Of a stretch of 5,650 nt of DNA, positions 5,597 through 5,650 are shown one piece after another. The stretch covers positions 1 to 5,650 of the forward strand of contig CAMPIZ010000132.1 in the NCBI GenBank assembly GCA_946886675.1, given 5' to 3'. The translations under genes were made by a program, and so were the position numbers. Within the stretch, counting starts at the first letter, position 1; each line of letters starts with the position of its first letter. The DNA is from an uncultured Flavobacterium sp. GTDB lineage: Bacteria > Bacteroidota > Bacteroidia > Flavobacteriales > Flavobacteriaceae. The notes below the pieces were generated by a model. It searched no databases. It had not been told where the DNA came from and was given only the letters and a program-made list of their open reading frames with translations.

Positions 5597-5650
5597 ATGA
5601 GCCTTAGAAATTTTTTAACCAGCAAAGCGTTTTTTAAACAGGTCCTTATG
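5597..5650 (+). CDS. N-terminus of a probable PASTA-domain membrane protein (cut by window edge)
   Basis: Only 18 codons are present, reading MSLRNFLTSKAFFKQVLM. An in-frame TAG two codons upstream (5591-5593) fixes the earliest start. The start, a short polar segment ending in LTS followed by aromatic residues leading towards a hydrophobic stretch, matches what I remember of the single-pass flavobacterial PASTA-domain protein encoded divergently from ddl. PASTA domains bind peptidoglycan fragments or beta-lactams in other bacteria. No PASTA domain is visible in this window, so the identification rests on the N-terminus and on the neighbourhood only. Confidence 0.55.
   Translation, partial: MSLRNFLTSKAFFKQVLM

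Overview
The window looks like a chromosomal segment of a member of the Bacteroidota, most likely a Flavobacterium-type organism of the Flavobacteriaceae. The evidence is the low GC content (about 40% in a hand-counted part of ddl), the lack of Shine-Dalgarno sequences in front of any start, TAnnTTTG-type promoter elements, and proteins whose sequence and order I recognise from flavobacteria (SRPBCC protein - pyrE <> NUDIX; ddl - coaD divergent from a PASTA-type gene). This assignment comes from memory of those families, not from a search.

Left block (1-1650): a minus-strand pair, pyrE followed by a truncated SRPBCC-fold protein, is transcribed divergently from a plus-strand NUDIX hydrolase. 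The pyrE and NUDIX start codons are only 7 nt apart. A perfect TAnnTTTG element for pyrE lies across the NUDIX start codon, which predicts a leaderless or nearly leaderless pyrE mRNA.

Middle and right block (1637-5492): four minus-strand genes with gaps of 5, 5 and 6 nt form one apparent operon, in the order ddl (D-Ala-D-Ala ligase), coaD (phosphopantetheine adenylyltransferase), an exported M14-type zinc carboxypeptidase, and a five-helix membrane protein with an HExxH motif (M50/site-2-protease-like). The first two are core housekeeping genes for peptidoglycan and coenzyme A synthesis. The M14 enzyme is predicted to act outside the cytoplasm. The membrane metalloprotease-like gene is clearly more AT-rich (about 33% GC by hand count) and is the most accessory-looking and least understood gene here. 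Its 3' end overlaps the NUDIX 3' end tail to tail by 14 bp.

Right edge (5493-5650): a 104-nt divergent intergenic region holds promoter-like elements for ddl and for a plus-strand gene of which only 18 codons are present, plus two inverted repeats. The partial gene resembles the start of the flavobacterial PASTA-domain membrane protein.

I see no CRISPR array, insertion sequence, tRNA, rRNA or phage gene. The window is mostly ordinary core chromosome. The points worth a second look are the compressed pyrE/NUDIX divergent start, the AT-rich HExxH membrane protein at the operon end, the stop-codon hairpin between convergent genes, and the operator-like repeats at the ddl promoter. No stretch above 300 bases lacks a gene.
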